A DNA stretch of 64,000 nucleotides from CAWDLX01 sp963753485 (lineage in GTDB: Bacteria; Actinomycetota; Actinomycetes; Mycobacteriales; Micromonosporaceae), in contig CAVWCL010000003.1 in the NCBI GenBank assembly GCA_963753485.1, positions 558,001 to 622,000 of the forward strand. The letters are read 5' to 3'. Each line of letters opens with the position of its first letter. Position 1 is the first letter of the stretch. Under the pieces are notes generated by a model. It did not search any database. It worked only from the letters and a program-made list of their open reading frames with translations, and had not been told where the DNA came from. Both the position numbers and the translations under genes were made by a program. Positions 60,939-64,000 of this stretch are shown here, one piece after another.

Positions 60939-61724
60939 TCAGTGCGCCGCCCGGGCGCGACGGCGCTGCCGGCTCGCCTCGCCGGCGGCGATCGCCACCG
61001 CCATGACGCTCTCGGTCTCCCGTTCGGCTTCGTGGGCTGCCCGTCCACCGTGGACACCGAAGAGACGCTTGCGGTAGACCAGGTAGACCACCGCACCGAT
61101 GTTGATCAGCAACGCGGTGATCCGTACCCAGGTCACGCGTTGCACCAGTTCATAGATCTCGACCGGGACGAACAGCGACGTCGCCACCGCCGCGAAGTAC
61201 TCGCCCCACCGTCGTAACAGCCACAACCCGGTGCCTTCGATGAGCTGGAGCAGCCCGTACGCGGCGAGGCCGATCGCGATCCACAGCAGGGTGCGCGCCT
61301 GCGCCTGCAGCACGACCCGGATCGTGTGGATCAGCGACGAGTCGTCCAGGCTCCAGCCGATCTTGTTTGCCAGCGGCTGGATGAGCGGCAGGTCCTCGTT
61401 GAACGCGCGCTGGACCGCGTCCCGGTTGGCGCGGAACCGCCAGACCCCGTAGGCGGCGAAGAGCACGAGCAACCCGCGCCCCCACCGGTCCACCGCCAGC
61501 AGCCGCAACACGATCGCGTCGCGCAGCAGTTGGCCCCGCAGCGGGACCGGCGCGTCCTCGGCCGGCCCGCTGTGCCGCGGCGCCCCGACCACGAAATCCC
61601 CGCAGCGCAGACAACGCCAGGCTGCGCCGACCGTGGTGGTGACGTGCAGGTGCTCGCGCAGATGCTCCTCGGTGGGCGCGTAGGTGAGGTGCGAGCGGGC
61701 GCACGCGAACAGGTTCCAGTCCAT
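60939..61724 (-). CDS. DUF2127 membrane protein
   Basis: A 261-aa protein. A CLRCGDF zinc-like motif lies near the N-terminus, followed by membrane segments (GLLVLFAAYGVWRF, LLWIAIGLAAYGLLQLIEGT, WGEYFAAVATSLFVPVEIYE, ALLINIGAVVYLVYRKRL). The run GLLQLIEGTGLWLLRRWGEY FA is the DUF2127 signature. Function unknown. ATG 61724 (MDWNLFACARSH) preferred over 61733. Confidence 0.82.
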   Translation of the reverse strand: MDWNLFACARSHLTYAPTEEHLREHLHVTTTVGAAWRCLRCGDFVVGAPRHSGPAEDAPVPLRGQLLRDAIVLRLLAVDRWGRGLLVLFAAYGVWRFRANRDAVQRAFNEDLPLIQPLANKIGWSLDDSSLIHTIRVVLQAQARTLLWIAIGLAAYGLLQLIEGTGLWLLRRWGEYFAAVATSLFVPVEIYELVQRVTWVRITALLINIGAVVYLVYRKRLFGVHGGRAAHEAERETESVMAVAIAAGEASRQRRRARAAH

Positions 61725-61758
61725 GGCCGCCATTCTCGCGGTACGGGTGGGGTACGCG

Positions 61759-62178
61759 TTACTCGGAGCGGTTGCCCTGCGCCGGCGCTACGTTCCCGGT
61801 GGGCACGATAGTGGCGTGGATCTCGGACGTGAGCTGGTGCACCGCCTTGATCAACTGGTCCGCCTCGAGGTTGGTCTGGTAGTCGTGCACGGCCAGCTCA
61901 GAGGAGACCTGGTCGGCCCGGCGGGCCGCGATGAGCAGGATCGCCCCCTGCAACGCGGCCAGGCAGGAGAGCACCAGGTTGAGCAGAATGAACGGGTACG
62001 GGTCGAAGCCACGGCCACGGTTGCCGATCATCCACCCAGCCAGGAACAGTAGCGCCGCGATGACGAAGCCCCACGATCCCATGATCGTGCGCAGGTGGTC
62101 GGCGGCCCGCTCACCCCTGGTCAGCTGATCGCCGGAGCGGACGCCGGGATGCGAACGCCACACGTTACGAAGACTCAT
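61759..62178 (-). CDS. DUF1003 membrane protein
   Basis: A 139-aa protein with two membrane segments (WGFVIAALLFLAGWMIGN, DPYPFILLNLVLSCLAALQG AILLIA) and the DUF1003 wording FDPYPFILLNL and ARRADQVSSELA. Start ATG 62178 fits the family; function unknown. It stands 34 bases upstream of the DUF2127 gene. Confidence 0.83.
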   Translation of the reverse strand: MSLRNVWRSHPGVRSGDQLTRGERAADHLRTIMGSWGFVIAALLFLAGWMIGNRGRGFDPYPFILLNLVLSCLAALQGAILLIAARRADQVSSELAVHDYQTNLEADQLIKAVHQLTSEIHATIVPTGNVAPAQGNRSE

Positions 62179-62239
62179 GCCGGGACTGTACGGCCCGGCC
62201 GCGCACGGCGACACTGGTGCATTCCCCGCGCAGTGGATC

Positions 62240-62287
62240 TAGGGCTTAGGCACACGATCGGAGATCGAACCGTGTGCATAGGCCCTA
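62240..62287 (-). terminator. Hairpin after the CaiB/BaiF gene
   Basis: TAGGGCTTAGGCACACG (62240-62256) and CGTGTGCATAGGCCCTA (62271-62287) form a 17-bp stem with two mismatches and a 14-base loop, 26 bases past the stop of the minus-strand CoA-transferase gene. Confidence 0.6.
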
Positions 62288-62312
62288 AATCGACGGGAAC
62301 GGGCGCGGGCGA

Positions 62313-63440
62313 TCAGGCTATCGCGCCACTGGCGCGCAGGGCGGCGGCGTCGAGGCCGAGCTCGGCGACGATCTCGTCGGTATGTTCGCCGGGATGCGGC
62401 GGCGGTCGGCGCAGCTCGCCCGCAGTCCTGGACAGTCGGGGCGCCGGCGCCGGCTGCACCGCGCCGGCGTGCTCGACGAACGTGCCCCGGGCGGCCAGGT
62501 GCGGGTGGTGCGGTGCCTCGGCCCAGTCGAGCACCGGGGCGACGCAGGCATCGGTGTGCTCCAGCAGCGCGGCCCACTCATCGCGGGTCCGGCTGCGGAA
62601 CAGGGCAGCCCAGGCCGCTCGCTGCTCCGGCCAGCCGGCCGGATCCTGCCGGTCCCCGGGCGGGGTGAAGCCGGTGCGACGCACGAGTTCGTCGTAGAAG
62701 CGACCCTCCAGCGCGCCCACGGCGAGGTAGCGCCCGTCCGCGCATTCGTACGTGTCGTAGAACGGCGCGCCGCCGTCGAGCAGGTTCGCTCCCCGCTGCT
62801 CGCCCCAGACGCCGAGGCGTCGTAGCCCGAGGATCGCCGTGGTCAGCAAGGCCACACCGTCCACAATGGCGGCGTCGATGACCTGGCCGGCTCCGCCCGA
62901 GCGCACCTCGAGCAGCGCGCACACGACGCCGAAGGCGAGCATCGCGCCGCCACCGCCGAAGTCGCCGACCAGGTTCAGTGGCGGTGGCGGCGGTTCACCG
63001 CGCCGGCCGATGCCGTAGAGCGCACCGGTGAGCGCGAGGTAGTCGAGGTCGTGGCCGGCGTGGCCGGCGTTCGGTCCCTCCTGGCCCCAACCGGTCATCC
63101 GTCCGTAGACCAGCCGCGGGTTCGCCGCGAGGCACTCGCCTGGGCCGAGTCCGAGACGCTCGGTCACCCCGGGCCGGAAGCCCTCGAGCAGGACGTCGCC
63201 GCGGCGGACGAGTTCCAAAACGAGGTCGCGACCGGGCTCGGTCTTGAGGTCGACCGCTACCGAGCGGCGGCCCCGGTTGAGCAGATCCGGGTGAGGAGTG
63301 CCGAACCGCTCCGGCGCAACCTGCGCCGGCCGATCCACCCGGACCACGTCGGCGCCCATGTCGGCGAGCATCAGTGCCGCGAAGGGTCCGGGCCCGATCC
63401 CGGCCAGCTCGACCACGCGAATCCGGGACAGCGGCCCCAT
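62313..63440 (-). CDS. CaiB/BaiF CoA-transferase family (alpha-methylacyl-CoA racemase-like)
   Basis: A 375-aa protein: RIRVVELAGIGPGPFAALML ADMGADVVRVDRP, RGRRSVAVDLKTEPGRDLVL, DVLLEGFRPGVTERLGLGP, then GHDLDYLALTGALYGIG (catalytic Asp region) and NLVGDFGGGGAMLAFGV. The wording fits alpha-methylacyl-CoA racemase, which epimerises 2-methylacyl-CoA. ATG 63440 follows GGAGGGAG. A 17-bp direct repeat (CTCCCTCCGCGCCGGCA) just upstream duplicates this ribosome-binding area. Confidence 0.87.
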   Translation of the reverse strand: MGPLSRIRVVELAGIGPGPFAALMLADMGADVVRVDRPAQVAPERFGTPHPDLLNRGRRSVAVDLKTEPGRDLVLELVRRGDVLLEGFRPGVTERLGLGPGECLAANPRLVYGRMTGWGQEGPNAGHAGHDLDYLALTGALYGIGRRGEPPPPPLNLVGDFGGGGAMLAFGVVCALLEVRSGGAGQVIDAAIVDGVALLTTAILGLRRLGVWGEQRGANLLDGGAPFYDTYECADGRYLAVGALEGRFYDELVRRTGFTPPGDRQDPAGWPEQRAAWAALFRSRTRDEWAALLEHTDACVAPVLDWAEAPHHPHLAARGTFVEHAGAVQPAPAPRLSRTAGELRRPPPHPGEHTDEIVAELGLDAAALRASGAIA

Positions 63441-63625
63441 CTGACTCCCTCCGCGCCGGCAACGCCGGCGTCGGCTGCCTCCCTCCGCGCCGGCAGTCCG
63501 GCCCACCGACGGTAGCGTCCGGCCCGGGCGCCAGTCGGTCGCACCCCCGACCTGATCGCTGTGGGCGGACGAGGAACCGTCCGGCGGCAGCGGACGCGGG
63601 GCCGACGCGGTGCTTGGATAGGAGT

Positions 63626-64000
63626 ATGGCGAACCCGGCGATCCTCACCGTCGATGATGATCCGGCCGTCTCCCGCGCGGTGGCCCGCGATGTCCGTCGC
63701 CAGTACGGCGACCGGTACCGGGTGGTACGCGCCGGTTCCGGGGCGGAGGCGTTGGAGGCGCTGCGGGAGATCAAGCTGCGCGGTGACCGGGTGGCGCTGC
63801 TGCTGGCCGACTATCGGATGCCGCAGATGAACGGGATCGAGTTCCTCGAGGCGGCGATGGACCTGTTCCCGCTGGCCCGCCGGGTGCTGCTGACCGCGTA
63901 CGCGGACACCGACGCCGCGATCGACGCGATCAACGTGGTGGACCTCGATCACTACCTGCTCAAACCCTGGCATCCGCCGGAGGAGAAGCTCTACCCGGTG
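63626..64000 (+). CDS. Response regulator, probably fused to a thioredoxin-reductase-like domain (partial)
   Basis: The first 125 residues are a receiver domain: AILTVDDDPAVSRAVARDVR, LLLADYRMPQMNGIEFLEAA (phospho-acceptor Asp), VLLTAYADTDAAIDAINVVD, YLLKPWHPPEEKLYPV (conserved Lys). This exact wording is what I know from actinobacterial proteins whose C-terminus is an FAD-dependent thioredoxin-disulfide reductase. That half would lie beyond the right edge. ATG 63626 follows GGAG. Confidence 0.85.
   Translation, partial: MANPAILTVDDDPAVSRAVARDVRRQYGDRYRVVRAGSGAEALEALREIKLRGDRVALLLADYRMPQMNGIEFLEAAMDLFPLARRVLLTAYADTDAAIDAINVVDLDHYLLKPWHPPEEKLYPV

Overview
The window is high-GC actinobacterial DNA. 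Gene density, GC-rich third codon positions, GTG/TTG starts, SigE-type ECF factors and a SARP remnant all fit a filamentous actinomycete. Two copies of a 54-bp dyad repeat resemble intergenic repeats I remember from Micromonosporaceae, so that family is the best guess (inference). All functions are read from protein motifs; no search was run.

Layout. 1-12.5 kb is ordinary chromosome: GNAT acetyltransferases, small membrane proteins, an XRE regulator with a likely operator, a metallophosphoesterase, an ECF sigma factor coupled to an O6-alkylguanine-DNA methyltransferase, flavin enzymes, a cysteine hydrolase, a DinB protein and a NatAB-like ABC exporter. Several genes here are collapsed or frameshifted remnants. 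12.7-16.8 kb is a tight four-gene operon (FemAB-like acyltransferase, ATP-grasp ligase, unknown protein, sulfotransferase) that looks like a small biosynthetic cluster. 16.9-21.1 kb holds a GNAT protein, a FadD-type ligase and a PQQ-propeller lipoprotein.

27.8-22.0 kb (minus strand) is the most striking locus. In transcription order it has a 66-aa possible precursor peptide, an MNIO (DUF692) oxidase, a probable partner with a PqqD-like tail, a radical SAM protein with a cobalamin-type N-terminus and a PqqD-like tail, an O-methyltransferase-like protein, and a close homologue of carboxy-SAM synthase CmoA. I infer a peptide-modifying (RiPP) pathway that may carboxymethylate its product with carboxy-SAM.

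28.2-31.9 kb holds an overlapping catabolic-type operon (saccharopine dehydrogenase-like, MBL hydrolase, alpha/beta hydrolase) and a Crp/Fnr regulator. 32-39 kb has secreted proteins, a group II intron RT scrap and a second possible RiPP cassette: an Asp-rich peptide followed by a JmjC/cupin oxygenase. 39-40 kb is a decayed SigE sigma factor/membrane protein locus.

40,263-54,587 is a complete-looking actinomycete integrative and conjugative element (AICE). It is bounded by a 44-bp direct repeat of the 3' half of tRNA-Pro(GGG). Its core is integrase, excisionase, RepSA-like initiator, SpdB, TraSA/FtsK translocase, SSB, a KorSA-like GntR repressor and a Nudix protein. Its left arm carries unknown membrane proteins, a HEPN-like fragment and broken insertion sequences.

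54.9-60.8 kb is a cell-surface polysaccharide locus (TagGH-type ABC exporter, glycosyltransferase, FkbM methyltransferase) with a TetR regulator. The window ends with DUF2127 and DUF1003 membrane proteins, a CaiB/BaiF CoA-transferase and the start of a response regulator that runs off the right edge.
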